Below are positions 53,983-64,000 of a stretch of DNA of 64,000 nt, in pieces. The notes under the pieces are model-generated. The model saw only the letters and a list, made by a program, of their open reading frames with translations. It had not been told where the DNA came from and did no database searches. Positions within the stretch are counted from its first letter, which is position 1; each line of letters begins with the position of its first letter. Location of the stretch: contig NZ_JABULX010000015.1 of assembly GCF_013328345.1 (NCBI RefSeq), positions 1-64,000 on the forward strand. Reading direction: 5' to 3'. Origin of the DNA: Marinifaba aquimaris (GTDB lineage: Bacteria > Pseudomonadota > Gammaproteobacteria > Enterobacterales > Alteromonadaceae). The position numbers were made by a program, and so were the translations under genes.

Positions 53983-54326
53983 TGATTCTATCCTCAGTTT
54001 AATAGCTTTTAATTCGATGGAGAAAATATAGAGGTTGAATAGGAAAAGACAGTAAGCAGACATATTATGTCTATACTGAAAACAGCTGGATTGTATAAAT
54101 GCCGTTACATCCAGTAAGTGCCTCAGGCACTGTGGCCAATATCATTTGAAGTTTATTGCAACACGTCAAACCTGCTGAATAACCTGAATATAAACATTTA
54201 GGGTGATTAACCATCGAAAGCGTTAGGTTTTATAACCAATTAAAATATTTAGCCATTTATCTGTAAAAAAACCGTAATTAACGCTTGCATAAATCCAAAA
54301 AGTCGATAGTATGCGCACCTCATTGA
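53983..54326. other. Gene-free stretch with a dyad and the tRNA promoter
   Basis: No supported gene. It holds AGTGCC-TCA-GGCACT (54117-54131), a perfect dyad of unknown role, and an AT-rich part before the tRNA promoter at 54285-54312. Confidence 0.6.
54285..54312 (+). promoter_or_regulatory. Promoter of the tRNA-fMet cluster
   Basis: TTGCAT (-35) and TAGTAT (-10) are 16 bases apart, with a GC-rich discriminator GCGCACC after the -10, as is usual for stringently controlled stable-RNA promoters. Confidence 0.6.
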
Positions 54327-54403
<77 letters not shown>

Positions 54404-54470
54404 ATCTTTTTGTATTATCTTTAGATATACAAATCGTAAATTTAAAAGTTTGCCCTAACAAACATATTGT

Positions 54471-54547
<77 letters not shown>

Positions 54548-54588
54548 AACTTTTAAATTGCTTCTTAAGCTAATATAGCGCCCAATGT

Positions 54589-54665
<77 letters not shown>

Positions 54666-54706
54666 ATTTTTATAATTGTTTATTAGGCTTATATAGCACC
54701 CAGTGT

Positions 54707-54783
<77 letters not shown>

Positions 54784-54807
54784 ATCTCACCTACTATCAA
54801 AACCTAT

Positions 54808-55425
54808 TTAAAACAACACAATTGCTTTGTACGCTGATATTGCTGCAAATATAAAAAACAACCCTGCACTCATTTGATCAAACAGTTTCTTTGGTACGCG
54901 CTTTATCAGTTTGACACCAAAAACAACTGCAATAGCAGTAGAAGCGATTAATGCCAAAGTCGATGCAATAAAGACCAAGACAGGCATTTGATTGGAAGAT
55001 AACGCAATAACACTTAATTGCGTTTTATCACCTAGCTCAGCGAGAACAATTAATAAAAAACTAGAAATGATTGCCTTACCCAGTGTCTTTTTTTCAAATT
55101 GATGATCCTCTTCAGGCCCCGCTAAAAGGCAGTGAAAGCCAAAAAATACAAATAATACACACACCAGTACGGCAAGAACGATATCAGGTATAAAGGTGGA
55201 AAGTGTATGACCGAATATAACGGCAATTAAATTTAAACAAGCAAAGCCTAAACTTGCCCCTACAAAGACTTCGCTTGGCTTAAATCTCGATGCTAAAGCA
55301 ATACACATGAATTGACTTTTATCGCCTAACTCAGCAATAAATATTAATGTAAAACAAGCGACTAAAACCATTAAATGGCTTAAATCGCCTTGCTCTGTAA
55401 AAATAACCGACAACCATTCACTCAT
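54808..55425 (-). CDS. GDT1/TMEM165 family (UPF0016) cation transporter
   Basis: A 205-residue membrane protein with six spans in two similar halves, each holding the family motif: AELGDKSQF near residue 31 and AELGDKTQL near 132. Bacterial members such as MneA export manganese, and eukaryotic ones move Mn and Ca. No manganese riboswitch is visible upstream. It is read towards the tRNA cluster and lies just downstream of hrpA. Confidence 0.86.
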   Translation of the reverse strand: MSEWLSVIFTEQGDLSHLMVLVACFTLIFIAELGDKSQFMCIALASRFKPSEVFVGASLGFACLNLIAVIFGHTLSTFIPDIVLAVLVCVLFVFFGFHCLLAGPEEDHQFEKKTLGKAIISSFLLIVLAELGDKTQLSVIALSSNQMPVLVFIASTLALIASTAIAVVFGVKLIKRVPKKLFDQMSAGLFFIFAAISAYKAIVLF

Positions 55426-55445
55426 TTCAGACTACTTCTTTTAAG

Positions 55446-58400
55446 TTAACTAGCAGTTTGTGCCAACTCTTTTATATAAGCTGAAATACGCTTGGCAGAA
55501 ATAGGATAGGCAGTACCTAAATTCTGAGCGAACAGTGAAACTCTAAGCTCTTGAATCATATAAAATAACTGCATGACTTCCGTTGCTTTTGCCCTATCTT
55601 GCTTAAGAAGAGAAAGATAAGGTTTGGCCTGCTCCCCTACACTCTCTAACACATCGCGATTAAGCCTATCCCGAACAGGGTCGACTGCTAATTTTTCAGC
55701 TCGCTTTAAAAGAGCCTGCATATAGCGTTCCAAGTCCTTTAATTTATCAATGCCATGAAAACAAACAAAACCTTTAAATATCAATGTATCAATCTGTAAT
55801 TTGATATCAGCATGGGCTTGTATCGTATCAAAGCTCGCTTTGCCTTTAATTTTCTTTTGGACTTGATTGGCACAGGTCAATACTCGTTCAACTTGCTCTG
55901 CAACAGCCAGCACACTATCTGCTAAATTCGTTCGACAATAATCTCGCAAGTGTTCAAAGCTCAAGGCATTTCTTGCAGTAATATCTTGTTTGGCAATAAA
56001 GTCGAGTAATACCGCTTCAACACAATCTTGAATTAAGTCAGCTACTTGACCAAAAGGATTAAAATACAAACCTAATTTTGCTTTGTTTGGCAGTTTGTTT
56101 TGTAAATGACTCACTGGCGATGGAATGTTCAGACAAACCAATCTAACTAGACCTTTTAAGTGAAAATGTTCAGCTAATGTCGCCTCATCAAATAACTTAA
56201 CAGCAACCGTTTTACCCTCATCATGGAGTGCAGGAAATGCCTTGACCTCATAGTTTCCGCGCTTTTGTATATACTCAACGGGTAATTCTACATTTTCAGG
56301 CCAAGCGGTTAATCCGTTTTGCTCAATACCTTTTTCGGCAACTTGGCTTAATGTCTTTTTAACCTTTCCTTGGAGATTTTGTTTCAATAAATCCAGAGAC
56401 TTACCAAATGCGATAGTTTTATTGTGCTCATCAACAACTTTATATGTTGGTGTTAAATGACTAGGAATTTGCGTCAGGTCCCAACTGTCTTTTTCGATTC
56501 GTGTACCTGACATTTTTAATAACGCTTTACTGACTGCATCGAGCAGTGACGTTTTTTCGTCAAATTCAATCGATTCTAGTACAGCATTAGCATAAGTCGG
56601 TGCAGGTACAAAGTTCCTTCTAATCGCCTTTGGTAATGACTTAATCAATGCGGTGATCAGGTCGTGACGATAAGCAGGGATGGTCCAATCAAAACCAGCG
56701 GGTTTAACCTGATTTAATAAAGGAAGTGGAATAATGACATTAATACCGTCGTCATCTTGATTAGGTTCAAAGACATACTCTAAATTTAAATTGAGGTTAC
56801 CTTGCTGCCATTTGTCGGGATAATTGAATTTGGTGATCTTTTCAGCATCGTGCTGCATTAATTCTTCACGTTTAAAGTGAAGATATTGAGGCTGTGTATC
56901 GCGTGTTTTGAGCCACCATTTTCTAAAGCTGGCCGTGTTTGATATATCAGCTGGGATCTTACTCGCATAGTAGAGGAATAAGTCTTCCTCATCAATGAGG
57001 ATATCACGACGTCTCGCTTTATCTTCTAATAGATTGATCTCATCGATGAGTCGATTGTTATCATCAATAAATTTATCTTTGAAGTTAATTTGTCGATTGA
57101 TTAAGGCTTCACGAATGAATAACTCGTGGCTCAGCTGTGGATCTATTTTCCCATATTGAACACGTCTACGATTGACGATCGCCAAACCGTATAATTTTTG
57201 CGTTTCTAGTGCGATGACAGATTGGCGTTTTTTCTCAAAATGGGGCTCATCATACGATTTTTTAACTAAATGCTGGGCATAAGGTTCAACCCAGGAGACG
57301 TCTATACTGGCATTATTTCGCGCATAAAGTTTACTGGTTTCAACCAGTTCAGCTGACATGATCCATTTAGGCTGCTTTTTAAATAAGCCAGAACCGGGGA
57401 AAACATGAAAACGAGAGTTTCGTGCGCCCAAATAACCACGCTCAGTATCTTTCATACCAAGGTGGCTCAATAAACCGGTTAATAAGGACTTATGAATGTC
57501 ATCATCGCTACCCGGATTAGCATTCAATTCAAACTTAAGTTCCCTTGCGCTTTGTTTTACCTGGGCGACTAAATCTTGCCACTCACGTAATCTTAAATAA
57601 CTCAAAAAGCCCTGTTTACAGGCTTTTCTAAATTGGTTGCCTGTGAGCTTTTGTTGAAGTTCTTTAACATGCTGCCATAAATTCAAATAGCTTATAAAAT
57701 CTGATTGCTCAGCGAGGTATTTCTCATGAGCCTCATCTGACTTTTGTTTGAAATCATGTGGGCGTTCACGTGGGTCTTGAATACTTAACCCAGTCACGAT
57801 CACCATGACTTCATTTAAGCAGTTTAATTGGTTAGCGGTGATCAGCATTCTTGCCAACCTTGGATCAATTGGCAATTTAGCGATTTGTCTACCTAACTCT
57901 GTTAACGTTAAATCACTGTTTTTTTGGCCCTTACCTTTCCTTTTATTGCGCTTCACCGCACCGAGTTCAAGTAACAAGTTAATACCATCTTGAATACTAC
58001 GGTTATCTGGGGCTTGAATAAAAGGAAACTTATCAATATCGCCCAAACCTAGTGCCAACATTTGAATAATAACGGATGCCAGGTTGGTTCTCAGTATTTC
58101 AGGATCAGTAAACTCTGGACGACCATTAAAATCATCTTCGCTGTACAAGCGGATACAAATCCCTTCAGCAACACGACCACAACGACCTTTACGTTGGTTG
58201 GCAGAAGCTTGAGATACGGCTTCTATTGGTAAACGCTGTACTTTAGTACGATATGAATAGCGAGAAATACGCGCAGTACCGGGATCAATAACATATCGAA
58301 TGCCAGGCACAGTTAACGAAGTTTCGGCAACATTGGTCGCTAAAATAATTCGTCTACCGTTAGAACCTTTAAATACCAGGTTTTGTTCTGCAGCTGATAA

Positions 58401-59420
58401 TCGAGCATACAGAGGGAGTATCTGAGAGTGGCGTAACTTTCGTTTCTCTAATGCCTGAGCAGTATCACGAATTTCGCGTTCACCGTTTAAGAAGATCAGA
58501 ATATCACCCGGTCCCTGTGCCTGCAGCTCATCAACAGATTCAAAAATGGCGCGCATTTGCTCGTCGTCTTCACCATCAAATTGACCTTTCACTTCAGTTG
58601 GATCTTTATAACGCACTTCAACTGGGTAGGTTCTACCGCTAACTTCAATGACGGGTGCATTGTTGAAGTGTTTTGAGAATCGCTCTACATCAATGGTTGC
58701 CGACGTGATGATAATTTTTAAGTCTTTTCTTTTATCAATTAATTGCTTTAAATAACCAAGGATAAAATCAATATTTAAACTTCTTTCATGCGCCTCATCT
58801 ATGATAATGGTGTCATATTGGTTTAAGAATCTGTCGTGCTGCATCTCAGTTAATAAGATACCGTCAGTCATTAATTTAATATAAGAATTGTCATTAACGT
58901 GATCGCTAAATCGAACTTTAAAACCAACTTCTTGACCCACTTCACATTTGAGCTCTTCGGCTATACGGTTACAGACACTTCTTGCTGCTAAACGTCTTGG
59001 CTGAGTATGGCCAATAAAACCATTGGTGCCGCAACCCGCTTGTAGACACATTTTAGGTAACTGAGTTGTTTTACCTGAACCCGTTTCACCAGCGATAATC
59101 ACCACTTGATTATTTTTAATGAGCTCGATGATTTCTTGTTTTTTACCTGATACCGGTAGATTTTCAGGGTATTCAATATCCGGCAGATTTTGCTGGCGCA
59201 ATTGGCGCTTTTCAATTGAGGTTTGTAAAGCGAGTAACCAATCTATTTCAGCATCTGTAGGGGCACTAATATTTGCATCTTGGGTACGTGCTTGATTTTG
59301 CTTTTTCAGAATATTTTGGCGTTGTCTCTTTAACCTAAACTTATCTGCTCCGTAGCAATCTTGCATAAATTTGAAATCAGATAGGTATTGATTTATTGAT
59401 GTTGTCAAAGACTCAGACAA
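55446..59420 (-). CDS. hrpA: ATP-dependent RNA helicase HrpA
   Basis: A 1324-residue DEAH-box helicase. Walker A GETGSGKTTQLPK is near residue 91, DEAH in IIDEAHERSLNIDFIL near 189, and SATID and QRKGRCGRVAEG motif VI follow. HA2 and OB-fold regions and the long HrpA-specific C-terminal half (DUF3418 type) complete it. Length matches E. coli HrpA (1300). HrpA helps rescue stalled ribosomes on mRNA. Twenty bases separate it from the transporter gene. Confidence 0.96.
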   Translation of the reverse strand: MSESLTTSINQYLSDFKFMQDCYGADKFRLKRQRQNILKKQNQARTQDANISAPTDAEIDWLLALQTSIEKRQLRQQNLPDIEYPENLPVSGKKQEIIELIKNNQVVIIAGETGSGKTTQLPKMCLQAGCGTNGFIGHTQPRRLAARSVCNRIAEELKCEVGQEVGFKVRFSDHVNDNSYIKLMTDGILLTEMQHDRFLNQYDTIIIDEAHERSLNIDFILGYLKQLIDKRKDLKIIITSATIDVERFSKHFNNAPVIEVSGRTYPVEVRYKDPTEVKGQFDGEDDEQMRAIFESVDELQAQGPGDILIFLNGEREIRDTAQALEKRKLRHSQILPLYARLSAAEQNLVFKGSNGRRIILATNVAETSLTVPGIRYVIDPGTARISRYSYRTKVQRLPIEAVSQASANQRKGRCGRVAEGICIRLYSEDDFNGRPEFTDPEILRTNLASVIIQMLALGLGDIDKFPFIQAPDNRSIQDGINLLLELGAVKRNKRKGKGQKNSDLTLTELGRQIAKLPIDPRLARMLITANQLNCLNEVMVIVTGLSIQDPRERPHDFKQKSDEAHEKYLAEQSDFISYLNLWQHVKELQQKLTGNQFRKACKQGFLSYLRLREWQDLVAQVKQSARELKFELNANPGSDDDIHKSLLTGLLSHLGMKDTERGYLGARNSRFHVFPGSGLFKKQPKWIMSAELVETSKLYARNNASIDVSWVEPYAQHLVKKSYDEPHFEKKRQSVIALETQKLYGLAIVNRRRVQYGKIDPQLSHELFIREALINRQINFKDKFIDDNNRLIDEINLLEDKARRRDILIDEEDLFLYYASKIPADISNTASFRKWWLKTRDTQPQYLHFKREELMQHDAEKITKFNYPDKWQQGNLNLNLEYVFEPNQDDDGINVIIPLPLLNQVKPAGFDWTIPAYRHDLITALIKSLPKAIRRNFVPAPTYANAVLESIEFDEKTSLLDAVSKALLKMSGTRIEKDSWDLTQIPSHLTPTYKVVDEHNKTIAFGKSLDLLKQNLQGKVKKTLSQVAEKGIEQNGLTAWPENVELPVEYIQKRGNYEVKAFPALHDEGKTVAVKLFDEATLAEHFHLKGLVRLVCLNIPSPVSHLQNKLPNKAKLGLYFNPFGQVADLIQDCVEAVLLDFIAKQDITARNALSFEHLRDYCRTNLADSVLAVAEQVERVLTCANQVQKKIKGKASFDTIQAHADIKLQIDTLIFKGFVCFHGIDKLKDLERYMQALLKRAEKLAVDPVRDRLNRDVLESVGEQAKPYLSLLKQDRAKATEVMQLFYMIQELRVSLFAQNLGTAYPISAKRISAYIKELAQTAS

Positions 59421-59494
59421 AACATAACTCCGAAAATACTAATAAAAACGGGCGGATAATAGCAAATTAAGCCCGCATGCGGTATCGGAGGAGA

Positions 59495-59536
59495 ATAAAA
59501 AAAACGGCATAGGTAACAACGTCTATGCCGCTTTTG
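59495..59536 (-). terminator. Terminator of the CBS-domain gene
   Basis: CGGCATAG (59505-59512) pairs with CTATGCCG (59523-59530). On the minus strand a run of eight T residues follows. Confidence 0.85.
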
Positions 59537-59557
59537 CTTCAGGAAATATTCGATGAA

Positions 59558-59977
59558 TTAAGATGCCATGTGATAAGCGTCGTGTAGATGGTTGTCAATC
59601 GCTACCATAATGTCATGCCTTGTAATAAGGCCTTCGAGATAACCATCATCATCAACGACAGGGAAAATTCGCGTTCGATTTTTTGCCATATCTTGTGCTA
59701 ATTCTAATACTGAGTCATAGGGTTTTACCGTTCTAACATCAGCAACCATAAATTGCCCCAGCTTAGCAATGGCCTCACGGTAGTATGTCGACTCTAACAT
59801 TTTTTGAATACAATCTTGTTCCGAGACAAAGCCAACCAATTTGTTTTGTTTATCCACCACTGGACCACCTGACTGGTTTGAGCTTATCAGCAATTCAACC
59901 GCTTCAGCCACAGACATATCTTTATGAAACTTGACTGGGCGAGCTTTCATATAGTCTTCAACTTTGAGTGATTCCAT
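59558..59977 (-). CDS. CBS-domain protein
   Basis: A 139-residue protein formed by two CBS motifs: YMKARPVKFHKDMSVAEAVE at about 7-30 and FMVADVRTVKPYDSVLELAQ at about 76-95, each ending in a GFVSEQD or GLITRHD turn. Such pairs bind adenine nucleotides and sense energy state. No partner domain is fused. ATG 59977 was chosen over 59989 because GGAGG lies 6 bases before it. Confidence 0.85.
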   Translation of the reverse strand: MESLKVEDYMKARPVKFHKDMSVAEAVELLISSNQSGGPVVDKQNKLVGFVSEQDCIQKMLESTYYREAIAKLGQFMVADVRTVKPYDSVLELAQDMAKNRTRIFPVVDDDGYLEGLITRHDIMVAIDNHLHDAYHMAS

Positions 59978-60194
59978 CTTGACCTCCATCGATCAACAAA
60001 CAGCGCAAATTTTATTATCTTTTCTGATGATACTTATAATGTGTATCGTCTTTCATCGAAAGCTTCGACAAGTCATAAAAAATTAACTTGCCTTAATGTA
60101 AGCTTAGCCATTTGCCTTAATTTCGCCTAAAAAAATGACGCTTTTTTCTAGATTATTGTGATAGAGTTTTTCAATTGTTTCTAATTGCTTACAA

Positions 60195-61667
60195 ATGGTT
60201 GTTTTTATGGTCAAAAATCGACTTATCCAAAACCATATCGACTCTGGATTACTTCATACTCATAGCTTTATCAATGGTCAATGGCTAGATACAGGCATGG
60301 ATACACTGACAGTTTACAGCCCAATTGACCAACAACCTTTGATTAACCTCTCGCAAGTTTCTGAATCACAGATCACATCAGCAATTGAATCAAGTGTAAA
60401 AGCACAACAGAAATGGAAAAAAACACCTGCAAATAGCAGACGTGAAAAACTAAAAAAATGGTTAGCTTTAATTGAAAAGCACAAAGACGATTTAGCCCAG
60501 ATCATTAGCCTAGAAAATGGTAAACCGGTTAGTGAAGCCTTAGTAGAAATAGACTACGGTGCAAGCTACATCGACTGGTTTGCTGATCAAGCAATTCGTA
60601 TCAAAGGTGATATCTTAGTCAACCAAAACAACCAGCAGATTTGGTTAAACAAACAAGCAGTTGGTGTGGTCTATGCCATTACCCCTTGGAACTTCCCAAA
60701 TGCGATGATCACTAGAAAAGTAGCCCCAGCCTTAGCAGCTGGCTGTAGCATTATATTAAAACCGTCTGAGCTCACCCCTCTCTCGGCAATTGCTTTAACA
60801 ACGCTTGCCGATAAAGCAGGTATCGACCCAGGTGTGATCACTTTGCTCATATCAAATCACGCCGAACAAGTCAGTCAACAAATCATGGCTGACAAACGGG
60901 TTCGAAAAGTCAGTTTTACGGGTTCAACGCGTGTAGGTAAATTACTTTGCCAACAAGCTGCAAAGACAATGAAACGCACCTCTATGGAACTTGGTGGTAA
61001 TGCGCCTTTTATTGTTTGCGACGATGCAGATTTAGATCTCGCTGTAGATGCCGCCATTGCGGCAAAATTTAGAAATGCAGGCCAAGCCTGTGTCGCCGCT
61101 AATCGTTTTTACCTGTCACAAACGATTGCCACCACCTTTACTGAAAAGTTAGTACAAAAGCTTAAAGATCTATTTGAGAATAAGACCGAGCAATCACTGA
61201 TTATTGGTCCGATGATTACAGAACAGGCTAAAACAAAGGTACTGAGTTGGATTGAAGCGGCTATCGCACAAGGGGCAAAAAAAGTATATACCGCAAAATG
61301 TCGTAATGATGGACAGTATCTAGCACCAACTGTTATTAATAATATCAGCTCGGAAATGGCACTTTTTCAGAATGAAATTTTTGCGCCGGTAATAGCAATT
61401 ACACATTTTGACAAACTAAGCGATGTAATTGCTCAAGCGAACAATACCGATGCTGGACTTGCAGCATATTGTTTTAGCCAAAATCTTGAAACCATTACAC
61501 TGCTCAACAACGAATTAGAATATGGCATGGTCGCTATTAACCAAGGTTCACTTTCAAATGCCATTGCGCCTTTTGGTGGCATAAAAGATTCAGGTTTAGG
61601 CCGAGAAGGTAGTGATTATGGCTTAGATGAATACCTAGATTTAAAATATACCAACTTAGTTATCTAA
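60195..61667 (+). CDS. Aldehyde dehydrogenase, succinate-semialdehyde type
   Basis: A 490-residue NAD(P)-dependent aldehyde dehydrogenase. ITPWNFPNAMITRKVAPALA begins the cofactor fold, FTGSTRVGK is the dinucleotide loop, the general base lies in MELGGNAPFIV, and the catalytic cysteine in FRNAGQACVAANRF. The end PFGGIKDSGLGREGSDYGLD resembles GabD-type enzymes. Substrate preference cannot be read from sequence alone. Monocistronic. Confidence 0.85.
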   Translation: MVVFMVKNRLIQNHIDSGLLHTHSFINGQWLDTGMDTLTVYSPIDQQPLINLSQVSESQITSAIESSVKAQQKWKKTPANSRREKLKKWLALIEKHKDDLAQIISLENGKPVSEALVEIDYGASYIDWFADQAIRIKGDILVNQNNQQIWLNKQAVGVVYAITPWNFPNAMITRKVAPALAAGCSIILKPSELTPLSAIALTTLADKAGIDPGVITLLISNHAEQVSQQIMADKRVRKVSFTGSTRVGKLLCQQAAKTMKRTSMELGGNAPFIVCDDADLDLAVDAAIAAKFRNAGQACVAANRFYLSQTIATTFTEKLVQKLKDLFENKTEQSLIIGPMITEQAKTKVLSWIEAAIAQGAKKVYTAKCRNDGQYLAPTVINNISSEMALFQNEIFAPVIAITHFDKLSDVIAQANNTDAGLAAYCFSQNLETITLLNNELEYGMVAINQGSLSNAIAPFGGIKDSGLGREGSDYGLDEYLDLKYTNLVI

Positions 61668-61693
61668 TAAGACAACTAAGTTTCTTGGTAGAC

Positions 61694-62077
61694 TTAAAGT
61701 ACAACAAAACCTATATATATAGCTGCGGTAACGCTGATAATAAGCAATAAAAACAGGTTGAAACGTTTATAGTCGTTTTTTCGTCTTGCGCGGCAACGAA
61801 TGATGATAATTTGTATTAATGTAATAGCACTGCAAATCAGCAGTTGAATAAACAAAAGATTAGTCAGATCTTCATTCCAAGTTGTACGATAAAGATCTTC
61901 TAGCCCTTTATATTTAGAATAACCTGGCACATGCTCTGGTCTGGCAAACTCAAACGTCAATAAACTCGCTAGTAAAATAAGCCAACTCAACACGTTCGTC
62001 ACATTCAAGCAGGTATGCCAAAAATTGTTGCCCGAACGCCTTTCTGGTTTACTGGCCTCTTGCTTCACTTTACACAT
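61694..62077 (-). CDS. Small three-span membrane protein of unknown function
   Basis: A 127-residue protein with a polar start, then spans near 30-44, 74-92 and 106-125 and a basic loop (RCRARRKNDYKR). No domain recognised. It converges with the aldehyde dehydrogenase gene and is divergent from asnS. Confidence 0.5.
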   Translation of the reverse strand: MCKVKQEASKPERRSGNNFWHTCLNVTNVLSWLILLASLLTFEFARPEHVPGYSKYKGLEDLYRTTWNEDLTNLLFIQLLICSAITLIQIIIIRCRARRKNDYKRFNLFLLLIISVTAAIYIGFVVL

Positions 62078-62238
62078 CCCATAATTAATTATTTGAAATC
62101 GACTTTTTAACTTGAGTCTAGCATTTTACAAGGTAACATAGCGGATCACTTTATATTAACAATTATAAACGGGTATCTGCTTACCTATTCGAGCACCTAC
62201 TAGATACCGTCGTAAATATTACTTTGGAGCCCAATTCA

Positions 62239-63633
62239 ATGAGTCATAGCTCAGTCAGCGCCCTACTCGCAGGACAACAAGCCGTTGATCAAACCGTAAC
62301 TGTAAAAGGTTGGATCAGAACCGTTCGCTCAAACCCTAACTTTGCCTTTATCAATGTTAATGATGGCTCATGTTTTGATGCAATTCAGGCTGTTGTTAAT
62401 AATGACTTAGCAAATTATGAAGATATCTGTAAATTAACTGTTGCTTGCTCTGTTGTAGTAACAGGTAAATTAGTGGAGTCGCAAGGTAAAGGTCAAGCAT
62501 TTGAGATCCAAGCTTCTGAGGTAGAGATCTTAGGTACAGTTGAAGATCCAGATACTTACCCGATGGCTGCAAAACGTCATACAGTAGAACATATGCGTGA
62601 ATATGCACATTTACGTCCTCGTACAAATATGTTTGGTGCCGTTGCCCGTGTTAGAAACTGTCTTTCACAAGCTATCCATCGTTTCTTCCATGAAAATGGT
62701 TATGTTTGGGTAGCAACACCTATTATCACGGCTTCTGATACTGAAGGTGCTGGTGAAATGTTCCGCGTATCAACACTGGACATGAATAACTTACCGCGTT
62801 TAGAAAACGGTGAAGTTGATTACTCAGAAGACTTTTTTGGTAAAGAAGCCTTTTTAACGGTATCAGGCCAGTTAAACGGTGAAACATACTGTAGTGCACT
62901 ATCAAAAATTTATACGTTTGGTCCTACATTCCGTGCAGAAAATTCGAACACTTCTCGTCACCTAGCAGAATTCTGGATGGTTGAACCAGAGATCGCTTTT
63001 GCTGATCTAGCCGACGTTGCACAACTTTCTGAAGATATGCTCAAGTACGTATTCAATGCGGTATTAGAAGAACGTATGGATGATTTAGAGTTCTTCGATT
63101 TACGCGTTCAAAAAGGCGTAATTGATCGATTAAAGAACTTAGTTAATTCAGAGTTCGTTCGTATGGACTACACAGATGCAATTGATATCTTACAAAAATC
63201 AGGTAAGAAATTTGAATTCCCTGTTGAATGGGGCGTCGACTTATCTTCAGAGCACGAACGCTACTTAGCTGAAGAGCACGTAGGTGCACCAATTATTCTT
63301 CAAAACTACCCGAAAGATATCAAAGCTTTCTACATGCGTATGAATGAAGATGGTAAAACGGTTGCAGCAATGGACGTACTCGCGCCTGGTATCGGTGAAA
63401 TCATCGGTGGTAGCCAACGTGAAGAACGCTTAGATATGCTTGATAAGCGTATGGAAGAAATGAACTTAATCCCTGAAGATTACAGCTGGTATCGTGATTT
63501 ACGTCGCTATGGTACCGTACCACATGGTGGTTTTGGATTAGGTTTCGAACGTTTAGTCGCTTATGTGACTGGCATGGGAAATGTACGCGATGTGATCCCT
63601 TTCCCACGCGCACCAAAGACTGCTTCTTTCTAA
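62239..63633 (+). CDS. asnS: Asparaginyl-tRNA synthetase
   Basis: A 464-residue class IIb synthetase. The N-terminal OB fold contains [17 protein letters not shown]. Catalytic motif 2 is seen as [20 protein letters not shown] and motif 3 as [15 protein letters not shown]. The frame is open to 62224, but ATG 62239 has GGAG 8 bases before it and fits E. coli AsnS (466 residues). Residues for asparagine rather than aspartate use ([12 protein letters not shown]) are kept. Confidence 0.96.
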   Translation: MSHSSVSALLAGQQAVDQTVTVKGWIRTVRSNPNFAFINVNDGSCFDAIQAVVNNDLANYEDICKLTVACSVVVTGKLVESQGKGQAFEIQASEVEILGTVEDPDTYPMAAKRHTVEHMREYAHLRPRTNMFGAVARVRNCLSQAIHRFFHENGYVWVATPIITASDTEGAGEMFRVSTLDMNNLPRLENGEVDYSEDFFGKEAFLTVSGQLNGETYCSALSKIYTFGPTFRAENSNTSRHLAEFWMVEPEIAFADLADVAQLSEDMLKYVFNAVLEERMDDLEFFDLRVQKGVIDRLKNLVNSEFVRMDYTDAIDILQKSGKKFEFPVEWGVDLSSEHERYLAEEHVGAPIILQNYPKDIKAFYMRMNEDGKTVAAMDVLAPGIGEIIGGSQREERLDMLDKRMEEMNLIPEDYSWYRDLRRYGTVPHGGFGLGFERLVAYVTGMGNVRDVIPFPRAPKTASF

Positions 63634-63656
63634 AAAGCCAATTTATTCAATCGATT

Positions 63657-63682
63657 AAGGGTAGCTTCAGCTACCCTTTTTT
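63657..63682 (+). terminator. Terminator of asnS
   Basis: GGGTAGC-TTCA-GCTACCC followed by TTTTTT. Confidence 0.92.
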
Positions 63683-63791
63683 ATATCTAGTACCCCGATT
63701 AACAAGATATTTAGTTCTCTTCTTCATTCCCTTCTCTAACAAAATCCCAGTTATCATTAACTATTTAAATTTAGGTATTTATATAAATTTA

Positions 63792-63807
63792 TGTGATTTA
63801 CTTCACA
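63792..63807. promoter_or_regulatory. Perfect CRP-type binding site
   Basis: TGTGA-TTTACT-TCACA matches all ten specified bases of the cAMP-CRP consensus TGTGA-N6-TCACA. It lies 160 bases before the start of the next gene, with possible promoter hexamers 20-60 bases downstream. Confidence 0.72.
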
Positions 63808-63966
63808 TTATCGCTTTTTGTTACAATTCCCTTGACTTTGTTATCAAATGTTATCAGTATGTTAACGTTATTGATGAATTATGTATTATCAGTTATCAAA
63901 ACTTTTGGATTGTTACGAGATAATGACAACCAAAAAAAACGACCAACTCTTACTGAGGAACAATTT

Positions 63967-64000
63967 ATGTTTACAAGACGTTTATTGCCAACACTGATCG
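63967..64000 (+). CDS. Start of a gene cut by the window end (signal-peptide-like N-terminus)
   Basis: ATG at 63967 with TGAGGAAC about 7 bases before it. Only 11 codons are visible (MFTRRLLPTLI), a basic then hydrophobic start fitting an exported protein. The upstream CRP-type site suggests carbon-source control. Identity cannot be given. Confidence 0.5.
   Translation, partial: MFTRRLLPTLI

Larger units (their letters stand above)
63634..63966. other. Gene-free stretch: terminator of asnS, then a CRP-type control region
   Basis: No supported gene. It contains the asnS terminator (63657-63682), the CRP-type site (63792-63807), an AT-rich stretch with TTGACT at 63832-63837, and the leader of the gene starting at 63967. 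Confidence 0.7.

Noticed and set aside
54117-54131. AGTGCC-TCA-GGCACT as a terminator of the DUF885 gene
   Set aside because: It lies upstream of that gene's start and has no T-run; left as an unexplained dyad.

Overview
The window looks like a chromosomal segment of a marine gammaproteobacterium of the Alteromonadales (Alteromonadaceae-like). The evidence is conserved gene order (ccoNOQP-ccoH-ccoI-ccoS-fnr-uspE-ttcA; map-glnD-dapD; lonH-fabA-rmf), moderately AT-rich DNA, AT-rich intergenic spaces, and sortase-like C-terminal tails of the PEP-CTERM and GlyGly-CTERM types. The genus cannot be fixed from the window alone. A gammaproteobacterial dif-like site near 43.1 kb places part of the window at or near the replication terminus.

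Layout. 1-252: right end of an IS3-family element. 0.3-4.9 kb: a solute-binding-like protein, a zinc-ribbon protein, a DnaQ-like exonuclease, ttcA, uspE and an fnr gene carrying an apparent 1-base frameshift. 5.0-12.0 kb: cbb3 cytochrome oxidase structural genes (ccoNOQP) and assembly genes (ccoH, ccoI, ccoS, a TauE/SafE-like protein), all on the minus strand. 12.2-18.2 kb: small housekeeping and unknown genes. 18.2-24.8 kb: metG, mrp, dcd, a PilZ protein, an exported NTF2-like/CBM protein and a membrane-anchored AraC regulator. 24.8-29.2 kb: dapD, glnD, map. 29.4-30.2 kb: a frameshifted PEP-CTERM protein gene.

30.3-43.2 kb is the main accessory region: a complete-looking tailless prophage related to corticovirus PM2. 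It has an HUH rolling-circle replication protein, a packaging ATPase, a PM2 P2-like double-jelly-roll capsid protein, many one-span virion membrane proteins, repeat-bearing fibre/spike candidates, a peptidoglycan-active protein and two HTH regulators. It encodes no integrase. Both ends carry the same 19-bp sequence, which is the XerD arm plus centre of dif, so integration by host XerC/XerD at dif is inferred. Five of its gene starts are preceded by small hairpins that place the Shine-Dalgarno sequence in a GGGA or related loop. The early leader holds a repressor-like operator cluster and two GC-rich hairpins able to form alternative pairings.

43.2-64.0 kb returns to the chromosome: lonH, fabA, rmf (59 codons), a DUF3466 protein, uup, a glutaredoxin-like protein, rlmKL, a DUF885 lipoprotein, four tandem initiator tRNA genes, a GDT1-family transporter, hrpA, a CBS protein, an aldehyde dehydrogenase, asnS, and the start of a gene behind a perfect CRP-type site.

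Three genes (fnr, the PilZ gene and the PEP-CTERM gene) show single-base frame breaks, two of them in A/T runs. They may be true mutations or sequencing errors; raw reads would decide.
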